Positions 8,869-19,778 of a DNA stretch of 64,000 nt are shown in pieces. How positions within the stretch are numbered: position 1 is the first letter of the stretch; the number at the start of each line of letters is the position of its first letter. The stretch comes from Hygrocybe punicea. Taxonomy: Eukaryota > Basidiomycota > Agaricomycetes > Agaricales > Hygrophoraceae. Both the position numbers and the translations under genes were made by a program. The stretch spans positions 4,092,001 through 4,156,000 of the forward strand of contig OY744462.1 of NCBI GenBank assembly GCA_963556145.1, read 5' to 3'. The notes beneath the pieces were generated by a model. That model was not told the origin of the DNA, made no database searches, and saw only the letters and a program-made list of their open reading frames with translations.

Positions 8869-11800
8869 ATGCCCCGTCGATCAGCCGTTGTATACTGCAC
8901 CTGTTTGGAGTGCCGCATCAATGCGAATGGCCTTCCATTCTCCTCTTCAGTTGAGAGGACTGCACATCTGGCTCGTATCAGATTGGAACTCGACGCTGAT
9001 GCAGCCCTGTCAGGACCAGATACAACCCTGGATCCCAAAATTTACGCTGTGCAAGTTCTCACTTCGACCCTTTTGGATCCGGCACCTGATCCATTTAACC
9101 AGCCTTCAAAACTTTGGACGTCCCGCATGGCTTTCCAGGCAGAGAGCAATCAGGGTACACCCGATCTTCATATCGATGACATTATTGATGGTGTGCGCCG
9201 TCTCAACTTGACGACTAGTGTCCAACCTCCTGCATCCCTTTCTGTCTCCCCCTCAGCTAATTTGCAGCTTTCTATGGAATCCTCTCAGCTGATAAATGCT
9301 TTCACTCATCTAAACATATCTGCTCCCCCACCAACTGCAACCCCTGCATTACTGGATTTACCCACTTCCTCTTCGGCACGTCGACCTCTTCACCGCACCG
9401 ATCACAAGACCACAAAATCCCTTGCCATATTGCAGAACATACGTACATGCCTATCCCTTACTCTGAAGAGTTTGTCTGCGCCATCTCACCAGATCCTCTG
9501 CAAAGCTGAATCGGAAATCGACATCCTCCGTGAAGCCCTGGAGAAAGTCAATTGTTGCCACCCACTGGTGGTACAGTCGAAACAGGAACTTTCCACAAAG
9601 CTTGAGACATTAACGACGCGTAGGGTATAACATGGGTAACCCACGGGTTTTTGATCCTGCAATTTGTTTTGAAGTTTATAGACTCAATTTACATGTATTC
9701 ACTTTGCGGTATAGGGAGAAAAAGTGCGTTTTATGTTAAATAAGATGGCTGCAAAGTGTTGGATATAATTGTGCATGATAAAAGGCACTATTGTGCACAC
9801 AATGCAACGGGTTTCACGGGTTTAAACCCATGGGTATAATGTATGCAAAAACGCGGACATGGCAGGGGGTGAATTTTTCATTTGGGTCTATATGCAATAT
9901 TTTATGGGTTTTATCTATTGTATACAGTGTGGATAATGATGGGATTGATGGACATAGGTTTGCCAAGAATTTTCAAGACCAATTACCCACCAAAAGTCCA
10001 TGTTATTCCAATAATATGGATATTTTGTTCTGTACGTAAGTGCCCAAACCCATGTTATACCCTAACGACGCGGGCCAGCGAACTACGATGCTCTTTTCCT
10101 CGACCCCATACTCCCATGATCTTTGATTCTAGTAAGAAAATTCATCAAATTTCCCTTGGAATATGTATTCATGGCACTACAGGTCACCATTACGAATGTC
10201 TTGTCGATGAATGCACTACTGCTGCCCAGGTTTCAATGTTTCTTGGTGTTGTCTGTTGCGTCATCATGGGAGTCAGCCAGCACGCAGGGGATCTCATCAT
10301 GGGCCTTTTATGTCTGGTTATTCGCCTTCTTTCTGCAAAACCTGACAGAAGCATGGATCCACTACAAGCCCGTACTATGCGGCAAGTCCCTCGCTCTATC
10401 AAGGAAGCCCTCACGAAGTTCAACCTAGTTAGTCGAAGTACCATATACACAGTATGTCCTGCATGCCATGCCACCTATCCACCTCTTGCAAAGCTGGAAA
10501 ATGCTGCTTATCCGGAGCATTGCACAAACTGACCTATCCCCGAAAATGGCCCTTGCGACACGCCATTACTTCAGGATGCATTGGGGGATGGTCAACGAAA
10601 ACCAATCAAACCATTTGTCTATCACCATTTCGCTGACTACCTGGCAGGACTGCTTTCACAATATGAGGCTGTGATGGACAAGTCATGCGATGACTGCTTC
10701 AAATCTGTTCGGCAATCCTCAAACCCCAATCCAATCAGAGGCGTATTTGATGCCAAATTCATTCGGAGTTTTGAGGGGCCTGTTCCTGGCCACTTGTTCA
10801 TCCAGCGCCCAGGTGATGAAGGTCGTTATCTTTTTGCCCTAAATGTTGATTTCTTCAACGTCGAGGGGTTGCGAACACGGGGTTCCACTACTTCGTGTGG
10901 AATTATATCTTTAGCCTGCCTGAATTTACCCCCCGAAATTCGCTATAAACCCGAAAATATGTACCTTTCATTAATACCTGGTCCAACCAAACCACACCTC
11001 ACGGAACTCAATCATTACATTCGTCCTTTGGTCAGTGATATGGTAGTTGCTTGGGATGATGGAATATATATTTCTCGAACCCCCAGATACCAGAAAGGTC
11101 GCCAAACTTGTAGCGCTATTGCCCTTGCTGTCAATGACCTTCCTGCTGCTCGCAAAATTGCATCATTGGCATCTCACAAGAGCCACTTTTACTGCTCCGT
11201 GTGCCAGTGCCATCACCTAGATACTCATGGCTCAACAAATTTCAAGGACTGGCGAGTTCACGATCATAAAGAAATGAGGAGACTTGCAGAATCCTGGAGG
11301 GATGCTCCGACTTCTGTCCACCAAACCAAGATTTTCCAGGCTTGCGGTATTCAGTGGTCAGAACTCTGGCATTTACCATACTGGAATCCAACTCAGCAGC
11401 TTGTCATCAATAGCATGCACTGCATACTTGAGTGTATTTCTTCATACCATTCCCGAGATGTACTTGGTCTATCAGCTGCTGCTGCCGCTGAAAAACTACC
11501 AATTGTCCGACCCTTCTCCTACAAATTCTCTAATCCTACCTCAGATGCAATGAATGAACGCTGCTCCCAACATGTTCACGAAATCCATTCTCTTCTTACT
11601 GCTCCTATTACACCCAAACAAACTTTAGAGAAACTCTCAGAGCGACTGCAGAAAAAAATTTGCCCGCAATACGATTTGTTGTGGATGACCTTGGCCTTAC
11701 TGTTGAGCCTGATCCCTCAGATACATGGGCAATTGTTAGGAAAAGGGATTTCATTAAGTCTCTTGTGAATTGGGTATGCAACACTCGCACCTGATAGTGT

Positions 11801-13033
11801 TAATCAACTAACAATTTACAGCGGCAGGAGAAACCTTTCGAAGCGCCAAATCAGCCCATCAAAGTTGTGACACCTCAAGTTCTCCAACACATTCAGGATG
11901 TCATCAAAGATACAATCACACCATCCTGGGTGAGGTCAGTTCCGTACAACTTTGGAGATGCGACGGCAGGAACTCTAAAGGCTGATGAATGGCGAACCAT
12001 GTACACAATATATCTTCCAATTGCTCTTATTAGTTTGTGGGGGGTTGATGAGCTGCATCCATCCACCAATGCTGCACGACACATGCATGCAATACTAGAT
12101 CACACCATGGCTCTCATCTCTGCTATCACTGTTTCGTGTTTGCGGACAATGACACTGATATGGGCCACATCATTCCGCTCTCATATTGTTGCATGGATAA
12201 ACGATCTCAAGAAACTCCACCCCCATGCCAACCATCACACATATCACCATCTGGCTGTTCACATCTACGATTTCCTCCTCCTCTTTGGACCAGTACAATC
12301 CTGGTGGTGTTTCCCATTTGAACGTCTTATCGGTCTGCTGCAGCGTTTACCCCACAATCATAAGTTTGGTGAGCCACTGTTTACGATTACTGGTCCAGCT
12401 TTAAGTAATCTCAATTTACGGCTAGGTCAACTAGAGAGTAGATTGACTGAAGCCTTCATGCAAGGAGCAAGGCTCAGATGTTGGATTGGAAGATCGGATA
12501 GCCCTCCCGCAATCCAGGAATGCAAGGTACTTTTCCGAAAGGCATATGGTTCTGATCCCCGCCAATCCATTGATGGGGGTAACGACAAGGATGATCTCAA
12601 GGAGAAACAAGAAGTCTCAACACCTACCACCCTCCAGACTGTTGTTAAAAGTAAAAACGTGGTTTTGCGTGCACGATTCAAGCATCTGGAAGTTGTTTAT
12701 GCACGATCATCTACTCATCTGGGAAATAGTCTGATCATGTACTACCCAGGGTTCAGCAAATCTTCAGCACCGGTACCTGGGAGTATCCAACACATATTTG
12801 AAAGGGAGGGTAAAACTATGTTCACTATGAGGAGATATCTCCGAAAACAACCCAATGTTATTGATCCCTTCAGCTCTTACCCCAATTTTCCGGCGCAGCT
12901 CTGGTCTTCTGAGATGAGAGATGAATTGGAACTTGTGGATCCTGATTCAATTTTCTGTCACTTTGCCTGCAGGAAATGGAACGCTGGACATGTTGTTGTC
13001 CTCTCACTCCCTAAGGTCTGCACTGAGCAATAA
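8869..13033 (+). pseudogene. CACTA/Tnp2-type DDE transposase gene, disrupted
   Basis: The gene opens at ATG 8869 with a Cys-rich N-terminus (CTCLECRINANG). After the inserted element (9621-10064) it continues with CPACHATYPPLAKLENAAYP, KPIKPFVYHHFADYLAGLLS, GRYLFALNVDFFNVEGLRTR, ENMYLSLIPGPTKPHLTELN, VNDLPAARKIASLASHKSHF, ELWHLPYWNPTQQLVINSMH and, after a 48-bp intron (11774-11821), WWCFPFERLIGLLQRLPHNH. These are hallmarks of the Tnp2/Transposase_21 group. The likely catalytic acids are D of NVDFF (about 10,847), D of VNDLP (about 11,136) and E of PFER (about 12,315), all present. Three lesions inactivate it: the insertion, an in-frame TGA at 10530-10532, and a frameshift at the A7 run 11652-11658, after which the homologous frame (LPAIRFVVDDLGL...) is -1. 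Stop at 13031-13033. Its 3' part is repeated at 21,727-22,248. Confidence 0.85.
9621..10064. mobile_element. hAT-like MITE inserted in the transposase gene
   Basis: The 444-bp element starts TAGGGTATAACATGGGT and ends with its exact inverse complement ACCCATGTTATACCCTA (17-bp terminal inverted repeats). It is flanked by the direct 8-bp repeat ACGACGCG at 9613-9620 and 10065-10072. An 8-bp target duplication together with TIRs beginning TAGGG is the usual signature of hAT elements. The inside is AT-rich, has no credible gene, and contains further ACCC/GGGT palindromes. Element plus one target copy is 452 bp, so it shifts the host frame by two. Removing it joins ...LETLTTR to ASELRCSFPRP... in frame, showing that the gene was intact here when the element landed. 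Confidence 0.9.
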
Positions 13034-13149
13034 CAGCCAACAATGTACTAACCTCCAGACAGTACTAGGTTGCACGGAATTGAAGGTTGAATAACTATTG
13101 TGTATAATAATTCAAAACAATGAATGTATCGACAATGGAGCCTCTGCAG

Positions 13150-13650
13150 TTGAGTCACTGGGATGACGGTAAAGTTCTCAGGTGCTCAGCCATTTGAGAA
13201 GTTCCAATGTCAGGCCACAACGGCGGTGAGAATATGAAAGCAGCGCTAAAGTGCAGTGGTGTGTTGATGATGAGAGGAAAGGGTGCCAAGATGGAAGCGC
13301 CGGGTAAGCTCTCAGTGGCTGAGCCGCAGAGAGTGCTGATGAGGAGATGGAAGCGTTGTTGAGAGTATGGGAGTGCCAGGTAAGTACTCTGTGGCTCAGC
13401 TGTCCAGAGGGTGACAATGAGGCGTCCATGACCAGAGTTCTCTACAGCTCAGCCGTTGAGAGGAGAGGGTTCTGATAAGGAGATGGGAGTGCCAGGTATT
13501 ACAGTTATATACGACACGGCGACGGTGAGGAAATGGACGGGTGCCAGGAAAGTTCTCTACAGCTCAGCCGTTGAGAACTGGATGAGAGTGGGCAACGGTT
13601 GGGCAATGGCTGGGTGATGGGCGGGCGATGGGCGGGCGACGAGCATGCAA
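13150..13650 (+). repeat. Repeat block, copy C: palindrome array
   Basis: Five diverged units of the GTAAGTTCTCT...GCTCAGCC...GAGAG type are found near 13170, 13305, 13390, 13440 and 13555, in the same orientation as copy B. The last unit is followed by AACTGGATGAGAG as in copy B, then by GGGCAATGG/GGGCGATGG repeats to about 13,645. Lying just after the transposase stop, it may be a subterminal repeat region of the transposon, but I found no convincing terminal inverted repeat to set the element's ends. Confidence 0.65.
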
Positions 13651-13654
13651 GAAC

Positions 13655-14045
13655 TTTAGTTCTGACAGAAAATTTTGAATTTTGATAACTGCTGAAATCA
13701 TATATTTTGATATCCATTAAATTTATTATTTTGACCCTACCAAAGCCCTACCAAAAGTTCTAATTCTGGCCTACCTTTAAGTGATGCCTAAATTTGGACT
13801 AGCAAATGTTATTAAACTCGAAACTAAAATACACCTTCCCTTCACAATTTAGCGCTGATAATTATTTTGATTGCAGGACTAATCTAAAGATGAATTTTTA
13901 TTATTAATTTAGACAATCCTTTATCCGTGACTTAAATTCAATATTTAGACTTGGCCTAAATGAAAATCTAAAGATTATATTTTGCCGCTAACTTTAGAAA
14001 TAACTTTAGATCCTGACTAAATGTTGAAACTCCTGATGTGTTGGC
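13655..14045. other. AT-rich segment with many TTTAG/CTAAA motifs
   Basis: About a dozen copies of TTTAG or its complement CTAAA occur in 390 bp (CTTTAGTTC, CCTAAATTTGG, ATTTAGAC, ATCTAAAGATT, ACTTTAGAAATAACTTTAG and so on), in both orientations. The composition differs sharply from the flanking repeat and the gene that follows. I see no protein and no clear terminal repeats. A decayed non-autonomous transposon is possible but not shown. Confidence 0.4.
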
Positions 14046-14066
14046 TGGGTCATCTGAGCTTTGCTG

Positions 14067-15232
14067 ATGGCCACCACTCCTAAAGTTCTGTCCACCGAGG
14101 AATTGTCCAATATGGACGCCAAGTGAGCATTCTAACTATCATTTCATGGAGTTCAAACGTCAACGCTCAACGTCCAAATTGTGCTACAAGATGGATTGCC
14201 CTCAAAAAGATTCGTTATACTGATTCAGAGGGCAAAGAGGTGCATGAGGTTTGCCTTGTGCCTTTCGCTAACTTACCTTTTAACAGCGGTTGTGGGAGTG
14301 TGCTGAGCGAAAGACTCGAAAAAAATCAGGAACAGACGGGAAGTGGTTGAACCCTTTGCGTTGTTGTTACTCGGACATCCTAGTAATTGCATGGACTTGC
14401 AGCTGTGTCTGTCCTTGCTCTCATCCAGTCTCAAACGAGCGCCTTTCCGCTCTCGACTGTCATCCTCGTGCAATACCGTCCTTCTATTGACAAATTTATC
14501 ATCGGTGCCTATATCTGGTTTGGTGCCGTTTGAATCTGACTTCGTTTCTTTCACCAGAACTTCCAGCAGGTGACTTGACATCTACTGGACTGTCCCTCCT
14601 CACCAATTTCTGCTTCCTTTCTTTGGAAAGGTCTTGTTGACGAAGGCGAGTCTCCAGAAGACGCAGCTATACGTGAATTGGAAGAAGAAACTGGTGCGTT
14701 TTACCTATCAGCATCCTTTCAACCCGAAATGTTGATAAGGAGGTGCAGGGTTCAAAGCGGATCCTGACCCAGTCGTACAATCGACTCCACTTCTTGTTAC
14801 TGATCCTGGTCCGTGTCCTTTTCTTTCAGAAGTATTTTTCTAACGACTTCTCAGGCATGACCAACGCCAACATGATGTTTTTCGTGCTTCGTGTTTCCTT
14901 CATTGGTGACATGGAAATACCAGCTCAGAGACTGGAACCGGGAGAATCCATTGTGAGGCGAGTGGTGGAGCTTTCCAAATTGGGTGATGAATTGAGAGGT
15001 GTGTTTTGGCGAGAATCTGCAGTGCAGAGCTACTCAAAACGTTGCATTTCAATTGTAGCATACGCCGCAAAAGTGAGAAAGAGCTGTCTTTGTATTGTAT
15101 TGACTAAGCCGTCCTCAACAGGAAAACTGTCTTCTTGACGCCCGATTGTCTCATTTCGCGTTTGGGTACGAGATAGCGCAAAGATTAAAAGCAGGTGAAT
15201 TCACCCACTACAGTGAGATCAAGCAGTTCTGA
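14067..15232 (+). CDS. Nudix hydrolase, ADP-ribose pyrophosphatase (YSA1/NUDT5 type)
   Basis: The product hydrolyses ADP-ribose-type nucleoside diphosphate sugars if it behaves like its family. The spliced frame reads MATTPKVLSTEELSNMDAK, WIALKKIRYTDSEGKE, WECAERKTRKKSGTD, VILVQYRPSIDKFII, ELPAG, then a full Nudix box GLVDEGESPEDAAIRELEEE followed by TG (G..5..E..7..RE.EE.G satisfied). It continues ADPDPVVQSTPLLVTDPGMT, NANMMFFVLRVSFIGD, EPGESIVRRVVELSKL and DARLSHFAFGYEIAQRL, ending at TGA 15230-15232. There are about eight short exons, including one coding only for ELPAG. The expected junction after GTD has GG instead of GT at the donor (about 14335). It converges on SDA1 with 37 bp between stop codons. 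Confidence 0.88.
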
Positions 15233-15269
15233 ATGTGTTGTTGAGTGGCCTATTGTATGATTACGACAA

Positions 15270-17919
15270 TTAATGGTGCAATTTTTTGGCCTTGTCTATA
15301 TGTCTCCTCAACCTCAACTGCTTTTCTCGTAAGGAGGCCTTCCTTTTACTTCGGATGACTCCGCTATTGATCATCATCATTATGGGCTTGTTCCGTGCTT
15401 TCTGCCTGTTTGTGGAACTTCTGGGTACATCTTTCTTCTTCCCTTTGTGCGAACCAAACTTCTCTCTGCCTTCACGTCCTTTTGCAATGCAAGCTAGACG
15501 CTCTGCATAATCAGACTTAGCCTTTTTCCGTGGACCTAAAATGTCATTCTCTGAAATGACCGACTCCTCCGCATGTGAACGGATCTCCAAAGTAGCAAGT
15601 TTTCGTTTTGCCTTTGACCTACCGCTTGCTTCAACGACTTCTTTGACGGCTTGAATACGGAGGTCATTCAGTAAGGCAAAGTCAGCAGGGGTGAGAATCT
15701 GACAATGGTCAACCTGACTATACGAAGGCATAACAATGATGGAACGCACCTTAGTTGTAGCAAGTGTTGATACACGATTCCTTACATCGGGACTGTAGCA
15801 CTGTTCTTCTACCTGCTCTTGATTTCCGTTGACGGTGTCAGGCTGTTCATCTTCGCTGTCACTTATCTCTAACTCTTGATCAGAATGTACGTCAACCCAT
15901 CCCTGGGCGTCAGAATCTTGTGATGAATCTGATTTGACTTCCCAGCCACGCCAAGCCACATCGTTATCTGTTTCACCCGATACGAAGGCCTCCTCGTAAC
16001 GGCACCGCTGAAGGTGATCTTCAAGCAACTGTCCAAGAATGGTGAGCATCACATGGAGATATCAACAAAAAATATTGCATACCACCAAGCCCTCGATATC
16101 CACAGCAGCTTTAGTACTGTGGCCAAAAGGCAAAGGTTTCTCGACAGATATCCCCATACTGGCATCTTTACCCTGTTTTAATATTGACGACTCAATATAC
16201 GATAAGGTGATCAAGGAAGCAGCACTCACTTGCTCCCTCCTTTTCAGCATTCCAGGATTGACTTCACGATAAAGCTGCAGCAGACCTCGCGCCGCCGCCA
16301 TAACCAATTTATCTCTACTCTTTCTATATTCCACCAAATCGCCAAGCAAGTCTTCGTCCATTGACCAAGGCTGCCTTCTGCATACCTCTCTTATGGAATT
16401 TAGACCGGCCGCTATGACTTCGCTTCCCACACCGGGATGGACGAACTCCTGAGCTAATTTTATGACCACGGGCAAGACAGCGTCCGGTGGCGTCAAATGA
16501 TGTACGGACTGGGCTAGTGTAACAAGAATCGCTGGGACTTGCAACTGGTTGTGTGAAAGGTATTTGATGATGTAGGTATAAAATTCAAGAACACAGAGCT
16601 TGTGAGCGCCCATTACGCGAGACAAGAGTTGCATGATAAGAATCTTGTGGTGGAGAGAGAAACGCTTGTCGTATCGCTGAAGAAAATGAAACAGTCTTTC
16701 GGCAAACGTCTGAGGGTCGTTGAGAAGCTCCAGAGCAGGAAAGTTAGTTGCAGAAGGAACCTTGTGACGACGTTTCTGCAAAAAGTCAATCGTGGTACAA
16801 ACAAGGAGCACCATGTGACTATGCGTACTTTCTTGATCATGTTTAGTTTGTGTTGCAATTTTTTGTTGCCACTGCGAGTTTTTTTATTGATCTCCCGGCG
16901 ATGATGTAAGGTCCTGATATCGGATACCTGCCGAGCAACTAAGCATGGAATAAGTCGACGTGGGGAGCAAACAAACACCATCTCCCACATCTACACTGTC
17001 ATGCTTTTCCCCGTCATCTCCGAGGAAGAAATGAATTGAAGCACTTTGCACTTTGATGGCTGGGTGGAAACACCCAAGGACGATGATAGAAACGGTTTTC
17101 TGGTCTACCCTAGTCTCAAATGGTTGGACTGTGCAAATCACCAGTCCAAAGATACTACTCACCAGATCCTTTTTCTCCAAAGTTCCCTTGTCAAGATCAC
17201 AGCCCATATGGCTGCATCGCCATCCTGTTGGGTGGTGGCCTGGATTGCTACGCCGGAGACTCGCACTTTACCCTTGTCACCGACCACCTCACTTTCCATC
17301 CCACGCTCAATCATCTCAAAAAGTATGGCTTGAACTGCACGGTTAAGTTTGTGATCTTTCGAACGAAAATTGGCGGATAGGATGTCAGAAAGGATGGTCT
17401 TTTGTATGAAAGAGCGGAGAGTAGCAGATGTTGTGCGCGGGAGAAGGGGGAAAAGGTACTTCAGAAGTCTGTTGAGAAAAGGATGGTTATGGAAGTCAGG
17501 AAAATGTAAGATAGCACCCACTGAATTGACGGAATAAGGTTCTTATTCCGCAGCATGACAAGATTTTGAATGAGGGTTTTGCGAGTATCTCCAGAAAGAG
17601 ATCCGTAGTTCTCCAGAAGTACGGATGACAATTGCACAGGAAAGTCGGCAGTCTCTTTCGGATAGCACGTTGCAACCTATGTGTAAAATTAAGGGGTTAA
17701 CCAAAGAATATGTCGAGTTGTAAGTCTGACCTGAGATATAAATGACACTAGCTCTCGGAAGTGGTCCACCTTTTCGTCGGGATCAACGTGAAATATTTGG
17801 CGAATGTTGTTGTAATGATTCCATTGTTGTAAAAATTCTTCTCTGTAAGCAGCAGGATCTCGCTTTATAAGGTTTTGGAGTTGTGGTAATTTGGAAGTGA
17901 GAAGCATCCCGCGAGCCAT
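15270..17919 (-). CDS. SDA1: SDA1, 60S ribosome biogenesis/export factor
   Basis: The N-terminus at 17919 reads LPQLQNLIKRDPAAYREEFL followed by QQWNHYNNIRQIFHVDPDEK, the standard start of SDA1/SDAD1 proteins. Later exons give LLENYGSLSGDTRKTLIQNL, WRKRIW then SDAKTV, HFFLGDDGEKHDS, LLNDPQTFAERLFHFLQRYD, AQSVHHLTPPDAVLPVVIKL, RREQ, an acidic middle (SDSSQDSDAQGWVDVHSDQE) and the lysine-rich tail (IRSKRKASLREKQLRLRRH). This order matches the family end to end, in at least seven exons, stopping at TAA 15270-15272. In yeast Sda1 is a nuclear/nucleolar protein needed for 60S subunit maturation and G1 progression. It starts 148 bp from the divergent cofilin gene. I see no lesion. Confidence 0.92.
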
Positions 17920-18067
17920 AGTGGTATAACTTTGAAATAATGAGGCGTCACCAAATACTTAGACATAAACAGCTGGCAATCTCCGGTCACACATAAATGT
18001 CACACTGGTGTCAAACCAGATTAGCTAAGTTGTCTGATCTTTCTCTGCCCTTGACTTTTTATCGATT

Positions 18068-18696
18068 ATGGTCAGTCTGCAATTGCTACCTATGAAAATT
18101 TCTGTTCTGTATCTCCTCTCAGGCCTCTGGCATTGGAGTTAACCCTGAATGCATCAATGCTTTTCAAATTCTCAAGCTTGGAAAGAAGACCAAATACATC
18201 ATTTTCACACTTAATCCACTTAATACGGAGATAATCGTTGACAAGACCTCGGAATCTCAATCGTACGAGGACTTTATAGCCGATCTTCCTCAAGCTGAGT
18301 GCAAATGGGCTATATATGACTTTGAGTATGAGAAGGGGGACGCTGGCAAGAGGAAAAAGATCTGTTTTTTCTCCTGGTGAGAGTCTTTAGTTCATAGCCG
18401 TCTCGCTGCTGGATGCTAATTTGCACACCAGGTCACCCGACGACGCCAAGATCAAGCAGAAGATGGTGTTTGCATCTTCTAGGGATGCATTGAGGCGCTC
18501 TCTTGTTGGTATTGCTGTCGAGATTCAAGGAACCGATTATAGCGAAGTAGCGTGGGATAATGGCAAGTCAATTTCTTCTGTGGGGGACTCAGCAGAGGTG
18601 TTGGTCCACTCTCTGCTTTGACTCCTAAGTTCTGTACATTCGCTTATCCAGTCTTCCTTGTTTACAGTGCTTGATAAAGCGTCCCGTGGTGCCTGA
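18068..18696 (+). CDS. COF1: Cofilin/ADF, actin-depolymerising factor
   Basis: Exons are 18068-18070 (ATG alone), 18123-18376, 18432-18562 and 18668-18696, 417 coding bases for 138 residues, the usual cofilin length. The protein begins [15 protein letters not shown] and contains [60 protein letters not shown] and [13 protein letters not shown], ending VLDKASRGA. The ADF-H domain fills the whole protein, including the actin-binding long helix ([17 protein letters not shown]). A first exon of just the start codon is common in fungal cofilins. The last intron uses a GC donor (G|GCAAGT at 18563) with a normal AG acceptor. Cytoplasmic, severs and recycles actin filaments. Confidence 0.95.
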
Positions 18697-18902
18697 TAAT
18701 CCGGCTGTGTTTTTCCAATACTGTTGTCGAAATTTCCTCTCCTTTTCTCCTCCATTATCAGTTGACAGAATTGTAGACTTATTTCGCATTCCTTTTTGAA
18801 CTGCCTCGTTCGTCACACCCATATCGCTGACATCGATGCAACAGCTTTTTGGACAAGCAATAATATTTGCGAACATGAGGTTCCTTTCAAACCTTTCGTG
18901 TA

Positions 18903-19695
18903 TTAATTGCTCAAGTTACCTGCCCCTTTACCCCCACCCCTCCCTCTGCCTTGTGGTTGTCTAGCGCGAGAACCACCTCGAGAACCACCTCGAGAACCAC
19001 CGCCGATTTCAGAAGCGGGTGGTGCTGCCCTTGTGACAGTTTCTTGTTCAGGCTTCATCGACTTCCAAGTACCTGTGGACTTGCCCGAATCCCACTCACG
19101 GGTCTGTATATTTTCCATCTTTCTTCGGGCATTCTGTTCACGGGTGCGGTTGACATGTTCCTGAACTTTCCGATTTTGCGCAAGTCTGATCCGCTCGGTT
19201 TCTTGAGTTCTTTTGAAAGCGTCTTCGTCGGCTTGAACATCCTTTCCAAGGATGAGGTGCTGAAAGACCTGTAACGAGGTGAGAGACGTACCACCCGTCT
19301 CTGTTTGATTTTCTCGTTTTGCTCTTTCATGCGTGCCATTCGTTCTACAAGTTCTTCTTCGCTCAATTTATCCTTGGAAGCGAGTGAGCATATCACCAAG
19401 CAATGAACATGGGATAGTCACTCACCCTTTGAGTCCCCCCTGTCTTGACTCGCTCGGGGTTGACATATGGCTTTTTCTTCTCTTTCAACTCAGCATTAGA
19501 ATCGAGTTTAGTTGCCTCATCCTGCGAGTCTTGCACAAGTTCAGGAGGAAGATCTTTCTCGTCGAAGATGTTTTCGTTCTCCCTGTTCTCTGGTGTCTCT
19601 ACGGGGGGGTGGATACCTGAGTCGTGTATTCGAATATGTTCAAAGTCCAGACCTAGGGAACTTCTACCGTCATCGGTCGATGTCAGTGTTGACAT
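18903..19695 (-). CDS. Conserved fungal RGG-rich, charged-helix protein
   Basis: Three exons on the minus strand. The first begins [15 protein letters not shown] at 19695 and ends ...KTGGTQR. The second reads [20 protein letters not shown] and ends KIKQRR. The third, after a ~53-bp intron with AG at about 19250, reads [20 protein letters not shown]..., ...[20 protein letters not shown]... and ends in an RGG region with three GGSR repeats and [15 protein letters not shown]. The RGG tail suggests RNA binding. The helix 'R(M/K)..QN.KI.QRR ..ADEDAF' and 'EWDSGK' are conserved in fungi as I recall, and I faintly recall a resemblance to CCDC9-type proteins, but I cannot assign a function. It is divergent from PGK (83 bp between starts) and convergent with cofilin. 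Confidence 0.7.
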
Positions 19696-19778
19696 GGTCT
19701 AAGAAATGGGGCTCCGGTCTACGCCGAAATCGATTATCTGTCACGGTCTGCCCGGATTTTCCGTTGTCGAACTCTACC

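Noticed and set aside
11652..11658. Programmed -1 ribosomal frameshift at the A7 run of the transposase
   Set aside because: The gene also has an insertion and an in-frame stop, and the X XXY YYZ slip pattern is not cleanly met in the zero frame; mutation or base error is more likely.
15240..15510. Plus-strand open frame over the SDA1 3' end
   Set aside because: It is the antisense shadow of the conserved lysine-rich SDA1 tail.
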